From Phytophthora hibernalis (Eukaryota > Oomycota > Peronosporomycetes > Peronosporales > Peronosporaceae), in NCBI GenBank assembly GCA_012656075.1, contig JAAKBF010000101.1:116001-180000 (forward strand): a DNA stretch of 64,000 nucleotides, written 5' to 3'. The translations under genes were made by a program, and so were the position numbers. This document shows positions 39,316 through 51,322 of the stretch, in pieces (the first letter of the stretch is position 1; each line of letters begins with the position of its first letter). The notes beneath the pieces were generated by a model that was given only the letters and a program-made list of their open reading frames with translations, searched no databases and was not told the DNA's origin.

Positions 39316-39699
39316 TGTTGAGCGGAACGCTCCTGCATCTCCGCCAGAGGCGGTAAGACCACCGTGGGTCGTCGACAGGCTACCCATGAATATGAGAAAT
39401 GAATGCAACTCCTCCTAAAACAGATATTTGTGGAGGTTTATCAAGTACTAAGGAGTTCAGATCACTGAACTCTAGCCCATCTGGGCATACGGAGCAGAGA
39501 GTATCCTGCTCCTCTAATCGTGCGATGAGGACTATTAGGCAGAGGAGCGAAGCGCGTCCGCGGACAAGTTCCGAGGACGAGCTCAGTTTCCAATCTGCCT
39601 CAGACTGAGCACTCGTCTAGAGAACAGGTAGATAGGTATAACGGTATAAAATACACTGTAGTGAGCCTCCTACAACGTGTTGGTCTTTTCATTTTAATA
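39316..39699 (+). repeat. 5' LTR of the copia element
   Basis: 384 bp, begins TGTTGAGCGGAACGCTCC and ends TTTCATTTTAATA. A TATA-like TATAAAATA lies at 39643-39651. The end is TA rather than the usual CA, but the matching target duplication fixes the boundary. Confidence 0.92.
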
Positions 39700-39710
39700 T
39701 TTCAAGTAAG

Positions 39711-42700
39711 ATGAGCAAGCCAAGCACCTCGGTGGCCGATAAGTTAGCCTTTCGTGGCAAGAAATCCCTCTTTGCGGGGTGGAAGGACAAGGTTCGGGCT
39801 CATCTGGTCGCGCGCGAGGATGCGCTGCTCGTTGCCGAGCTGCAAGCAGGCAGACGGGCCCCAGTGGCTCTTTACGAAGACACGCTCGTGCGGGAGCCGG
39901 TTCTAGACGAGCCAGCCGAAGGTGCTTCGGCGCAAGAGACGGGCGCGTACGCGCTGCAAAATGCTTTTATAAGGCAGCAGTCATCGTACATCAAGGACCT
40001 GCTCAACTTAACGCTGCCGGCTGGATTTGCCGATAAGCAGTTGATACAACAGCCGGTCCATGTGATCTGGCGCGCATTGGGAAAACGCTACGGGCTCAAC
40101 ACTGCGTCCGGTGTCGTAGAGCTGGTGCAGAAATTTGAGAGAATTGCCAGCTCCGACTTCAAGAGTGTTGCGCACCTCTTCCAGCAACTTAAGGCTGCGA
40201 GAGACCAAGTCAACAGAAACAGCTGCGAGACTTTGATGACTGGGCTCATCTCTCGGCAGCTCATGCTAATCAAGGTGCTGGCGGTTCTGCCGCACCATCT
40301 GTGGGGTCTGGGATCGACTTTACGCCTGAAGAGTTCACGATCGAGAAATTGGAGACCAAGCTGATGGCCATCTTTGGCAACAAGAGTCGGGCCGAGGTCG
40401 AAGGACTCACCAAGGGGCGCACGTCAACCATGTTGACGCCACGACTACCACGTCGAAAGGCAGCGCGCTTGGCAAAGAACGCCGCGCCTGTCCCTGCTCG
40501 GAACCTGCACTACAATGTGGGCAGTCGGTCGTCCTACTACTGCGCCGGTGTCCACAACGACATGAACGACATCGGGCCGCATCTGAAGGCAGATTGCCCC
40601 AAGATGAAGCTCGACCGTACCGGGCCGTTTAAGGTGTCATACTGGAGGGCGCCAACAAGCAAGAGCGCCTGGACTACCTTGCAGCTCTGGCCAAGATGGG
40701 CAAGGGTAGAAAGTCCAACGGTAAGAGCAAGGGCAAAGGCAAGGGCAAAGTCAAGGCGAGGAGCGACGCACCACCGCGTGAGGCCCGTCAACAGGAAGCC
40801 CAAGCTGACGCCGTGCAGACGAATGCACCGACTAGTCCCGTCGTTTCAGTGAGCCCGTCCAGCTCCATCAGGCTGCCGCTGACGCCTGGCTCTGAGGGGA
40901 TGGTCGATATCGACCCAACGGACACGGACGAGCCTATGATCTCCTTCGACATGGGCGTTAACGCCGGCGAAGTTCGCAACGTCCAGGTTGATGTCGAGCA
41001 GATTTCGCAGGACATGGGCCAGGTGGAGATGGCGCTGGAGGACAAGGTAAGGGCATATTTCCCGTGTTTGCTTGAGTCAGGGGTGGGTTTAACCAAAGAT
41101 TCGTGGGTGTTGGACTCAGGATGCGGTTTCGGCTTGAGTGGTGACGCGTCGAAGTTCGTAGTCAAGAGACCCGACTCAGGATACACATTTACATTTGCAC
41201 AGGGGATTGTTCATTATCTTTTCTAATTTCATATTGTTGTTTTTCAAATAAACACTATGTTTAGTGGGTACTAAACATTCGAATACACACATTGGAACAG
41301 TGAAACTGTTTTTCCATGGGCCAGGAGGTATCCGGCCATTTCTGTTCGAAAATATCGCATTGGTACCCAACGCTAAGTCAAATATTCTGAGTGAATATTG
41401 GCTTAAGAGAGAAGGTTATCAAATTGTTGGATCTCCAACAGGAGAGTACAAATTTGTACTGTATGAGAATATTTTAGTGTTTGTGGCTAGGGCTATAAAT
41501 GGTGCAGACTATTTACAGCACCAAACGACTAAGCAACGCCAGCAACTGTGCAATGCAGTAAAACTGCGCCCCTGTAAGCCACTGGCACTGCCAGGGTGTG
41601 GGAAAGTAGAGGGAATACTGCGTGAGTGGCACGTGAAACTCGGTCATCTTAACAAAGACTTGGTAATTGACATGTTGAGCAAGAAATTAATGTTGGAATG
41701 CCTACGCTCCCAGTAACAGAATTGAGAAAGATACCATTCTTTTGTACAACATGCGCAGAGATAAAGAAGCGGAGGATGTCCTACCGCAATTCGAAGGGTT
41801 CGAGAGACAAACAGCCCATCAGCACCATTCATATGGACACAAATGGCCCTATGAAAACTATGGGAGTGTTCAGAAGCCTGGGAACGATCCGATACTTCCT
41901 AAGTATCATTGATGACAACACATCTTGGCGTTGGACTTTTGTACTACGCAGTAAGAAAGAGGTGTTTGAGAAGGTAGAAGAGCTTCTACTGCAGCTAGAA
42001 CGTGAGGGAAAGTTCACCATTCGTCGGATTAGATCTGATGGTGGTACCGAATTTGTACACGCCGCGTTTAAAAGCTTCTGTAAAGGGAAGGGCATTGTCT
42101 TTCAGACATCGAATCCGTACTCCCCGAAGAGAATGGAGCGGCAGAGCGCGACCATCAGAGTAAACTGGACCGAGTACGCTGTGCATTGAAAGATGCAGCC
42201 ATGGAGCATAGATGGTGACCCGAAGCTCTCATGTACATGACATATGTGCAGAACCGCACTCCTATGAGCCGCCTAGGAAGCAAGACACCGTATGAGATGG
42301 TGAACGGGACACCACCTAATGTGAGCAATCTACCGGTTTGGGGGTCGGTGTGCTTTGCACACGTTCCCGCAGCTCTGAGAAAAGACAAAAGCTGTCCTCA
42401 AGAGCCATAAAGTGCCGGTTTCTAGGGATGTCGGAGGAAACTAAGGGTTACCGACTTTGGGACATGTACAGTAACAGACTCATCTTGTCCAGAGATGAGC
42501 TCTTCGATACAACCAATGCTGCTGATATGATTCAGCGAGCATTTGGACAAGACGAAGAAACCGTCACAACCAAATTTACCGCGCGAGAGTCCCCGCAGCA
42601 AAAGGAGTGAAATCACCTGCCGCCGAGATTATCGAGGCAGTGGGAGTCGAATCACCTGCTAACCAGACTACGGAAGAAGTGGGAGCTGAAGCATCTGCAA

Positions 42701-44441
42701 TTGAGTCTACTGGGGCAGTGGGAGATACACGTAAACGACGACGTGCGGGACTCGTGGAGGCACAACCGCGCAGTGAACCGCGACCACGTCGAGAGACTAA
42801 GAAACCGAAACGATACCAGGACTATGAGTGTTTCCAGGCGATGATAGACAAGACCATTGGTCAGACTTCACTGGGACACAAAGTCCCTACACCCCGGTCA
42901 CTGAAAGAAGTCATGAACGGGCCTCATAGAGAACAATGGAACCAACCCTTGAGCTTGAGTTTGACTCTTTGATTGAGAATGGGACGTGGAAACTCGTACC
43001 ACTGCCACCTGGGCGAAAAGCTTTGCCCTATCATTGGGTACTAGTAGTAAAGTATAACGCTGACGGAACTGTCGAGCGATTCAAAGCACGCCTCGTCGCA
43101 CAAGGCAACCACAAAGAGTATGGGGTTGACTGTGATGAAGTATACGCACCAGTGGCGCGATTCGAGTCGCTACGCCTAGTTTTGGCTAATTGGACTGTCA
43201 TATCCACCAAATGGATGTCCAAACAGCATTCCTCAATGGTACAATGGAAGGAGAGCAAACGATCTACATGAGGCAACCTCATGGTTTTGCGAAGCGAGGC
43301 TACGAGAATCTAGTCTGTGAACTTCAAAAGAGCATATATGGTTTGAAGCAAGCCCTCGTATCTGGTATAGAGTCCTTCATACCTTCTTAACATCGATGGG
43401 TTACGCACGCTGCCACAAAGCGTTTTGCATCTACGTGCAAAAAGTGGGAGAAGAATGGCTTATAGTCGTGGTATATGTTGACGATTTAACGATCATGTCG
43501 CGGGATATGAGTCTGATCGACAAGCTCAAAGTAGAGCTTTCGAAATGAAGGATCTGGGTGACATCCACTACATTCTGAAAATGGAGGTTCAGCGCAAGAG
43601 GGATCAGCGCGTGATGATGATCTCACAACGCAAATACATTGCGGAGCTGATCACTAAGTATAATATGGTCAATAGCTTGCCTGTGATGACACCACAAGTT
43701 CCTGGCCTCTCACTAGGGGCAGAAACAAAGTTGATCGCAGAACAGATTGTTGCACAGCCTTATGACTACAGAGGCATCGTTGGATCACTCCAATATTTAG
43801 TCCGTGGGTCAAGACCGGACATTGCGAATGCAGTTAGAGAACTGAGTAGGTTTCTATCATGCTACAACCGTACACATTGGAATGCGGCTAGACGGGTACT
43901 CAAATACTTGAAAGGGACGTCGACGTACGGTCTGTTTCTCGATGGGAAAAAGAGAGGAGTAACTTACGAAGTGTACACAGACGCGAGCTTCACGTGTCAA
44001 CCGAAAGAACGCAAATCCGTTACCGGCTATGTGATTCAGATGGCTGGTACTAGTGTATCATGGTGTAGTAACAAACAGGGAGGCGTATCGCTCTCAACTA
44101 CAGAGGCAGAACTCATCGCTCTGAGTGAAGGAGCCAAAGAAAGTGAGTGGCTATGGCATCTCCTGAACGAGATGGGATTTCCTCAAAAGGTTCCCGTACA
44201 AGTATGGTGTGACAGCAATGCTGCCATCAGTATTGTTAAGAACCCCGGAAACCACAAGGCCAACAAACACATTGAGATTAGGTATCCCTTTACGAGAGAC
44301 CTTGTTGAGCTTGGCACGCTCCAGATTGCCTACTGCTCAACCACAGAGATGAGCAGACATTCTTACGAAGGCACTGCCAACTTAACAGTTTTTAAAGCTA
44401 AGAGAGAAGCTAAGAGTTCGAGATCCTGGACTTATCCCTAG
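39711..44441 (+). pseudogene. copia gag-pol, broken by frameshifts
   Basis: Gag starts at ATG 39711 and is broken near 40310. A degenerate CCHC knuckle ('YYCAGVHND...HLKADCPK') lies near 40538-40600. The protease site is 'WVLDSGCGFGL' (about 41104). The pre-integrase finger shows 'HVKLGHLN' (41630-41655) and 'FCTTCAEI' (41740-41765). The integrase core has 'HMDTNGP' and 'RSDGGTEF', then shifts frame before the final Glu. Reverse transcriptase runs from 'HWVLVVKYNADGT' through 'QMDVQTAFLNG' to 'YVDDL' (43474-43488). RNase H has 'VYTDASF', 'TEAELIALSE' and 'VWCDSNAAI'. At least six shifts make it non-autonomous as written. Confidence 0.92.
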
Positions 44442-44454
44442 TACTTAGTGGGAG

Positions 44455-44839
44455 TGTTGAGCGGAACGCTCCTGCATCTCCGCCAGAGGCAGTAAGACCA
44501 CCGTGGGTAGTCAACAGGCTACCGATAAATATGAGAAATGTATGCAACTCCTCCTAAAACAGATATTTGTGGAGGTTTATCAAGTACTAAGGGAGTTCAG
44601 ATCACTGAACTCTAGCCCATCTGGGCATACGGAGCAGAGAGCATCCTGCTCCTCCAATCGTGCGATGAGGACTAGTAGGCAGAAAAGCGAAGCGCGTCCG
44701 CGAACAAGTTCCGAGGACGAGCTCAGTTTCCAATCTGCCTCAGACTGAGCACTCGTCTAGAGAACAGGTAGATAGGTATAACGGTATAAAATACACTGTA
44801 GTGAGCCTCCTACAACGTGTTGGTCTTTTCATTTTAATA
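44455..44839 (+). repeat. 3' LTR of the copia element
   Basis: 385 bp, about 97 percent identical to the 5' LTR. An extra G (AAGGGAG for AAGGAG) near 44590 accounts for the length difference. GAAGC follows directly. Confidence 0.92.
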
Positions 44840-45050
44840 GAAGCCACCAATGCACGTCGTACTGCTTGGGAATCAGTCTTATCTCGTCATTTTACTCGAT
44901 GATAGTTATCAAGTCGTGTAGGCATGGACGACCATTGATTCGCCTAAACGTACTGTCACATATGCTCCTTTCGCGATCATGAACGACAATGGTGTGAGCT
45001 TTCTTCCATTTCTGGTGTGTGTAAAATTGCCAAAACACAGATGATTTTGC

Positions 45051-46345
45051 CTACGTTCGAGTATCGTTTATCACCTCGGAATAGTGTTGGGATGTTGCAC
45101 GCGCCCTTCGCTGCCGATAAACTATTGTTCGAAGCAGCCTGCTTAATGCACCAGGGAGTAGATCCTGGAACACGCGAAGTAAGTCGTCTTGCGAGTTGTC
45201 TAGCAAACCCTTCAAAGTCGCCGTGATTTCCCTCGACTGTGGAAGTGTCACGGTAGCCAAAGTGAATATAGTTGTTGGTCCATCAGTTAACAATTTTCTC
45301 TTTGTAAGACCACCAGTTCCTGTCCAAGTAGATCACCATTTCAGCGCTTAATCGTCGCCGTTCAGCACAGCGCTCATTAAACTCCACCTCGGTGGCTGCA
45401 TCAACTGTGGCGTCGAACTTGGTCACGGTCGGGGGCTACTAATCAAGGCAAGTGGGTATCATTTTCAATCATCAAAGCCTTCAACTGTAAGAGAGCCCAT
45501 GTGAAGTCGGGTTCCGATTCACCGGGTAGCCAGACTTGTGCAAATGGACGAATAGTGTTCATTCCAGTCAGAATGATGGCGTTGAGCAGGGGCATGTGGA
45601 ATCGATTGGTCTTGTACGTGCAATCTAAGACTAGTAAATCCATGAAGTCACGAGCCATTCGAGTAGTATCCACAGCAAGTACCGAAGCGTGTTGGTATCT
45701 GGGTTCGTGTCGTAGCTGAAATAAAACGATTTTTGCTCGAGCAATTCGAACAGAGCCTTCGTGGCGAGTAACTCGGACCGAGCAGCACTCTTATCATTTG
45801 AAATGTCTTTCGGAATAACCAAAGCGTTCACATCGTTGAGAAGCATGGTTGCGTGTATTTTGACTGTCAATACATCAGCCTGTGATTGCAAGTCGATGAG
45901 GTCCTTGATCGACATTCCAGCGACTTGGCTGTCGAGCCGCCCGTTGTCGGTGAGCAACCTGCACACGAACGTCCCCCGATGCCGCATGGTTGTGCATTTT
46001 ACTCCCGTCCTTGGTGTGCATGATGCGCCAAGGACATGAAGGGTTGATAGCATCTACGGAACAATGTTGATTCGCATTGGACATCCCTTCCTCTTCGAGC
46101 GGCGTATCGGACGTTTTCGATCAGCATTTTCAATATTTCTCGTGTTTTGGGGTTTACCCGCTTGGTCGCCCGGTAGCGGACCACCCCTCGTAAATCGTAG
46201 CTGTTTTTTGGAGCGACACGTTGTACTTATACCCCTTTGTCCAGGCGTGGATGGCTGCCTCTGCTTCCTGCTCCGATGGATACTCTTGTTGCGGCGGTGG
46301 CTCGAGCGTGAACGGATGGACAGGAAACTCAGCGATCTGCTTCAT
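45051..46345 (-). pseudogene. FAR1/MULE-type transposase remnant
   Basis: Read on the minus strand, an N-terminal FAR1-like segment ('EAEAAIHAWTKGYKYNVSLQKT', 46345-46154) leads to 'DLLVLDCTYKTNRFHMPLLNAI' (about 45650-45590, first catalytic Asp region) and 'FAQVWLPGESEPDFTWALLQLK'. Farther on come 'YLDRNWWSYKEK' (near 45310) and 'HFGYRDTSTVEGNH' (near 45240), both normal in the C-terminal half of this family. Several frame changes break it, and no terminal inverted repeats were found. It differs in family branch and strand from the MULE at 26397. Confidence 0.75.
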
Positions 46346-46470
46346 TTTCGGAGGTGCGCGGGTAACCAGGTCGGAAGTGGTCTGCTCTGTGGCCAGATAG
46401 GAAGTGACTGGTTGTAATGAAACTACACTAGGGCAGTCTTAAATAAAATTATATTTAAGTTAGTAGTGCT

Positions 46471-46835
46471 TCAGGATGAAGATTGAACAAAACTGATGTC
46501 TGGACGTGGTGGCCGAAGGCTTCTTTGCCAGCGTTGTAATTGATTAGGAACGATTCGATGCAGGTGTAGTGACTCTCGCCGGAGCGACCCCAAATCCCAA
46601 CGTAAATCATTGATGAAACAGACAATCATCTGGACACGGCTGTCCCGTGGCCGTGCCATTTCGGCACGGGTGCTCTGCTGAGGGTGTTCATTAGCATTTC
46701 CCAGCTGTACACCGCTATCCCAGGCCAGGCACAGTTTAAGATGTACACCAAATTGGGGCACAATCTCCCCTTGTTATCGAACTTAAGGTGGCAGAGTCCA
46801 GTCATCAACGCACGAAAGTCACGAATGTAGCGCAC
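46471..46835 (-). pseudogene. Unrecognised interrupted minus-strand frame
   Basis: A frame from 46835 ('RYIRDFRALMTGLCHLKFDN') continues after a one-base shift near 46770 as 'PQFGVHLKLCLAWDSGVQLGNANEHPQQ' and stops at 46471. The join reads smoothly, which supports a decayed or mis-sequenced gene. No family recognised. Confidence 0.35.
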
Positions 46836-47291
46836 ACCATTTAAGCCTACTTGTATAACCTTATATAATGGGTTCTACCAAATAATATTTCCATTCCAAA
46901 TACAATATCCAATGCCATTTTGACGTATACAATTTGGGTTTATACCGTTCCAAATATTATACCATTCCAAGCACTACATATATACTAAACTATCTGTGAT
47001 GCATGGGGTCTCAGTTTTCGACAACCACGTGTCGCTAAGTGGTTAATACACTTTGACCCCGACGTACTCACCACACTCATCATGTCCCAAACTCACATTT
47101 AAACCAACCTCGCGAAAAAGCGAGGGGTTTCAAGGCAAACTACAGTATTCCTTTTTGAAATCGAGATAAATTTGTAAGTCCCAACCTACCAAAGCGTAAA
47201 TGGCTTCGAATTTACCCAATTTGACTACTTTCTAAAATAGGAATCTAAGAATCAATGACTACTTTCTATAATAGGAATATATGATTATGTA
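46836..47291. other. AT-rich spacer
   Basis: No gene seen. Repeated ATTCCAAATA-like words occur at 46880-46970, and a doubled TGACTACTTTCTA(A/T)AATAGGAAT lies at about 47222 and 47255. Confidence 0.5.
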
Positions 47292-47560
47292 CACCGTTCA
47301 CTCTAATTAGTCTGACCCTGACTAATTATGGTGTACGATTTTTATCGGAGAAAGTCGAACTTTTGAATTGATCTTGTGACAACAATATTAAAATTTTATT
47401 GAAAGTAAGATGATGATTGGCTTCGCCTCGGCGAGATATGCTCAAATCCGCTGCCTTTGTGCTATTTGAGCTCTTCGGGAAAATTTTGTCGTCCATGGTG
47501 TCACGAAAAAGTACAGAAGCATGACTATATTCGAAGCACGACTAATTAGAGCGAACGGTG
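47292..47560. mobile_element. 269-bp MITE with 21-bp inverted ends and TA target site
   Basis: The left end CACCGTTCACTCTAATTAGTC (47292-47312) and right end GACTAATTAGAGCGAACGGTG (47540-47560) are inverted copies with one mismatch. TA flanks both. A third, shortened copy of the arm (GACTAATTATGGTGTA, near 47320) makes the left end palindromic by itself. Tc1/mariner derivation is likely. Confidence 0.75.
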
Positions 47561-47562
47561 TA

Positions 47563-48036
47563 GCTGTGCCTAAAGATTTTCGGTACATACAATCTACCTA
47601 TCAAAACCGACGGCTACAATAGATGCTATCGTTTGCCGCCCAAAATCTTACTACCCCTGCCAAATTGTATTCCTATATATATATATAGGTAGCTTGACAC
47701 ATTTTAAGGGTATACTAATGGAATACTATACCGTATACTATTTGGTAGACCCCGTTATTATCCATCCAAACAGTGTTTTCCAAGACCGATACAAATTGGC
47801 GAATTTATAAGACTGGTCACTTCAACTTTGTATTGGATCGGTACCTACTTTTCGAGTTTCGAATTAATCCCTTCCCTATAGGGCTGTCCGTAGAACGTAC
47901 CCGTTGCACTACCAGGCCCCAGCATTGTCGTGTTTTGTCTCGACTATATATGCTGCCACAGAAGGGCCAGCTGGTGGGCCGAACAACATTTGCAGATGTG
48001 CAGATGCGTCCACCAAGCCTCCATGAGTATTTGAGC
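47563..48036. other. Spacer
   Basis: AT-rich; a TATATATATATATA run near 47675-47690. A 97-codon frame (47773-48066) crosses it but is probably not coding. Confidence 0.4.
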
Positions 48037-48590
48037 TCACTCCTTTGTCTTCTCCGTGCCTTGTGACAGAGTCAATGGAAGAATTGACAGTGAATGGCGC
48101 GTTCTCCTGGTAAGCCTTCTTGTCTTCACTATCGCCTTGGTGCATTCTCGGCCGTTGTGATTTTGTGGTTGCAGGTGAAGAGCCACGGTGAGAGGTCGCC
48201 CCACCAGAGCTTGAGGCTGAGTTGTCGATATCGTTGCACTAATCTCAGCAGTGACACAAATGGTCGAAGTTGAGGTCGTGGCAACTGCATACATGAGTGA
48301 GCGGGCTGCCGGGTTTCGATGCAGACGCGTCACCCAGCGCTTGAGCTTTTGCTGTAGCTTCTGGCCGTGCGTCATGGCCTGGCGAGTTGACTTGGTACCG
48401 ATGAATTCGGCAATCGTCGTCCACGGCCCTCTCGGATAGCTGTCGAGCGCCAACCAGAAGATCTGTCGCTCTTGTGGCGTCCACCCATTCTCGGTCGAGG
48501 GCGACACCGGTAGATAGTGCACACCGACATCAATTCGTTGTGAACTTTCTTGGAGATCATTGCCTGGGGTTATTAGGCACAGGGTAACTT
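48037..48590 (-). pseudogene. Truncated MYB/SANT paralogue without a start codon
   Basis: The minus-strand frame reads 'NDLQESSQRIDVGVHYLPVSPSTENGWTPQERQIFWLAL' and then 'PWTTIAEFIGTKSTRQAMTHGQKLQQKLKRW', closely matching residues 24-102 of the gene at 49720-50559. Upstream the frame meets a TGA near 48594 with no ATG between, so the normal start is missing. Downstream of the SANT domain the resemblance fades, suggesting a frame loss in the C-terminal half. It is a second copy lying 1.2 kb from the intact gene in the same orientation. Confidence 0.75.
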
Positions 48591-49056
48591 GTCAAATGCA
48601 TCGTCTCTTTTGGTAGATGGCTGCTCAAGTGAGAATCCGACTCAAATTTTTTGTTTACGCCTTTATCGTACTACAAACACACACTGTAACCACAAAATCC
48701 AACTTTTAGGTCCGGACGAAGGGCGCAGCAACGACTCCAGGATTCGTCGACTTCACAGTTACATCACGAACATGGGAACAGTTTGAGCCGGTGAGTGGCG
48801 CCTAGGAATGGCATGTTTAAAAATCTTCGAGAAGCCCGAGTAGATAACCAATACCGGTATCCACAGTTCAAGGAGCTTTTAACCAGTGGTCTTTGCACTG
48901 ACAAGTTAACCGAGTCTTAGATAATCAGTTTCATACAGAGCTCGTACAACTACCATCGATCCCGGAAACGAGCGATCCACAGTACACGGTCCCGGATCTT
49001 TGACACTCGAGTAAGTCACAACCTACATTAAATACATTTGATCAGGACTACCAGTA

Positions 49057-49455
49057 TTGTTTGTTGTTCATTGCAAAGCATCGCTGAACAACCACCTTAC
49101 AGCAACACTGTGGCTCATGATGACGAGAGCGCAGTATCAGACCCCTTGTTGCGTTAGACACCAGGTTTGTCTATATTATATGTACTCAAAACGATTTTAT
49201 GCGATGTTGTTCATCCTCAACTCAAGCCGCAAGTTAGCTTTGTGCAGTCTTCAGCTCGAAACTCTGGCTATCCGGATACAAGAACCGGACAGATATGGAT
49301 TCAGCATTTCTTTACTTTTTCTCGTTCAAGTTTATGATATCACTTTCTTGATGACAATCACTGAAACCGAGAATTATGCGATGGAGTACGGTGCTAACTT
49401 CAACTTTAAGACCATCATTCAGTTGTTGCAGGATACTTTTGACAAGAGCAACTAA
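49057..49455 (+). CDS. Unrecognised 132-codon frame
   Basis: The C-terminal part ('IRIQEPDRYGFSISLLF...NYAMEYGANFNFKTIIQLLQDTFDKSN') looks protein-like in composition, but no family is recognised and no splice partner or clear start context is visible. It lies between the two MYB copies on the opposite strand. It may be a remnant of a transposon protein. Confidence 0.25.
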   Translation: MFVVHCKASLNNHLTATLWLMMTRAQYQTPCCVRHQVCLYYMYSKRFYAMLFILNSSRKLALCSLQLETLAIRIQEPDRYGFSISLLFLVQVYDITFLMTITETENYAMEYGANFNFKTIIQLLQDTFDKSN

Positions 49456-49719
49456 CGGTTGCTCTCAGGATTGAAATACAACCCTCACGACAAAAGCAAT
49501 TGCATGCTTATGCTTGAGCAGTGCCTGTACCACCCCATTAAGACGAGCTTGTAATCTTAACAACTTCATTTTATTTAATTGAATGTATTTAGAGACCAGT
49601 ACTACGCTACTTTTGGTAAAGTAATTTCAAGAGCAAACGATACGCCGTACATACGGCTACACAGAGAGCCGCTCTGTCCCCAGTTAGGGCGTGCAGCTTC
49701 CAAGGACTTTGCAGACCTA

Positions 49720-50559
49720 TCACATCATGCTCGGGTTGTGGTGGTGACTCAGCTCGTTGAGTTCGTCGTCGGAGAGAATCACGAGCAGATCGTCGAGGAG
49801 GTCCTGAGGCAGCATCTCCGGGTCGTCTGCAAAGTCCGTCACCGTCACTTCTTCTGAGTACTCGGACATCATTAGCTCCACTACGCGAGTGGTATCGTCT
49901 GAAAGATGATGGTGGTTCACGGTACTGTTCGGGTGCTGTTGCGGTGCCACAATTCCGGGCGATGGCATGTGCTGCGTGACACAGTTTTCTCCTAGCATGT
50001 TGATGTCATTCACGTGGAGACCATCCATCTCGACGATGCTCACCCCATCCACCGTCAATCTCGGTTGCAGCTCTGCAGCATGTGGCGGAAGAGCACGTAA
50101 ATCGCTGTGGTTATCAGTCATCGCTATCTCCGCAGCCATTGTCGACATGGTTTCGACCGAAATGCCAGCAGTGACCGTAACGTCGGCACTTGTCGACACG
50201 TTGACTCCGTCCATCAGCATGCTCGCCATCGGGTTGCTGCGCAGACGCTCGTTCCAGCGTTTTAGTTTCTGCCGTAGCTTCTGGCCGTGTGTCATCGCTT
50301 GGCGTGCCGATTTAGTTCCGATGAACTCGGCGATCGTGGTCCAAGGACCTTGAGGGTGCTGTGTGAGTGCAACCCAGAAGAGTTGCTGCTCGTGTGGTGT
50401 CCACCCTTTCTCCGACGAGGCCGACTCCGGAAGGTAGTGCAGCACCTGCCGCACTGATAGTAGCTCTTGCATCACCTCGGGGAGATCATTGTGCGTGTTG
50501 CGTTGTGCGTGTGTAGTTGATGGCGAATTGCCGAGTGACTCTTGAGGTTCGATGCGCAT
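49720..50559 (-). CDS. MYB/SANT DNA-binding protein, SHAQKYF-like
   Basis: An uninterrupted frame of 279 residues starts at ATG 50559. One MYB/SANT repeat covers about residues 51-102, with spaced aromatics at W53, F61/W62 and W73 and the third-helix motif 'RQAMTHGQKLRQK' (86-98), a variant of the SHAQKYF-type recognition helix. The rest is low in predicted structure with many His, Ser and Thr, and ends in an acidic stretch ('DDPEMLPQDLLDDLLVILSDDEL', about 243-265) of the sort seen in activation regions. It should act as a nuclear transcription factor; target genes are unknown. A damaged paralogue lies downstream at 48037-48590. Confidence 0.88.
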   Translation of the reverse strand: MRIEPQESLGNSPSTTHAQRNTHNDLPEVMQELLSVRQVLHYLPESASSEKGWTPHEQQLFWVALTQHPQGPWTTIAEFIGTKSARQAMTHGQKLRQKLKRWNERLRSNPMASMLMDGVNVSTSADVTVTAGISVETMSTMAAEIAMTDNHSDLRALPPHAAELQPRLTVDGVSIVEMDGLHVNDINMLGENCVTQHMPSPGIVAPQQHPNSTVNHHHLSDDTTRVVELMMSEYSEEVTVTDFADDPEMLPQDLLDDLLVILSDDELNELSHHHNPSMM

Positions 50560-51322
50560 CGCTCGTCAAGATGCATGTGTCGAGGTCACGTTGTGCACCG
50601 AGTCGGTGCCACCGACACATTGGTGGTGATCGTCACCAAAAGTATCCAAACTCGAATGGTGAACTTCGCTGACCCCATCCACATCTTGAAAACGACAAAA
50701 TCCTTTTTCAGTCCAGCGGTTCAGGCAAGTCCCCGGTCGCGGAGCAACAAGTCGACCGCAGCTCATGGCTAATCACCGAAGGGAAATAAACACTCTAACG
50801 ATGGTCCATTGTGTCTCTGTATCGTGTGTGTGCAACCAACCAGCGGTGTGCACAGCTATTAATTTGCTGTCAAGCCGTTTGGCGCTGTGCTGTAAGATTC
50901 GTCCCCTTACCTGAATAGTAGAGCACCACCATAAAAGACGGACGCCTTAACCGACCATCCTTGGCGATGAAGTAGCCACCGGAACTGATTTTTGAAAGTC
51001 TTGGACGTTTGACGTCTGGCCGGTTCGTAGCTGGACGTGAAGTTGTATCCTAGTTCGTTAGCGTCGTTCTTAATGAGGTAACGCTGACAAACGTCTCGAG
51101 GCTGTAACCTCCGCACAGAAATACCAACACGATCTCATCCCACCGTCTCGCTCACAGTCATCGGCTCTTTCCGTCTCCACTTGAGGCAGACAAACTTCAG
51201 AACCAGGAAAGACAAGAACAAGTTGGATACAATGCGCACTGAAAAAGAAAACGAGACAACGTTGGCCTCCTTCTTGTCAGACAAATCGATAGCAAGTCTG
51301 ATTCGGTCCGCTAGAGCCAATC
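50560..51322. other. Spacer upstream of MYB and PNGase A genes
   Basis: The MYB gene and the PNGase A gene diverge from this stretch, so it should hold both promoters. A 69-codon minus-strand frame (50907-51116, with 'KNQFRWLLHRQGW') is protein-like but unrecognised. Confidence 0.45.

Larger units (their letters stand above)
39316..44839 (+). mobile_element. Ty1/copia LTR retrotransposon, complete but mutated
   Basis: Both LTRs are present (39316-39699 and 44455-44839) and the element is flanked by the 5-bp target duplication GAAGC (39311-39315 and 44840-44844). Internal order is gag, protease, integrase, reverse transcriptase, RNase H, which is the copia order. A purine-rich tract (about 44447-44454) precedes the 3' LTR. 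The LTRs differ at about a dozen positions including a one-base indel, roughly 3 percent, so the insertion is not recent. Confidence 0.95.

Noticed and set aside
51135..51320. Minus-strand frame with a hydrophobic stretch upstream of the PNGase A gene
   Set aside because: Short, no family, and it lies in the likely promoter region; no sign it is translated.
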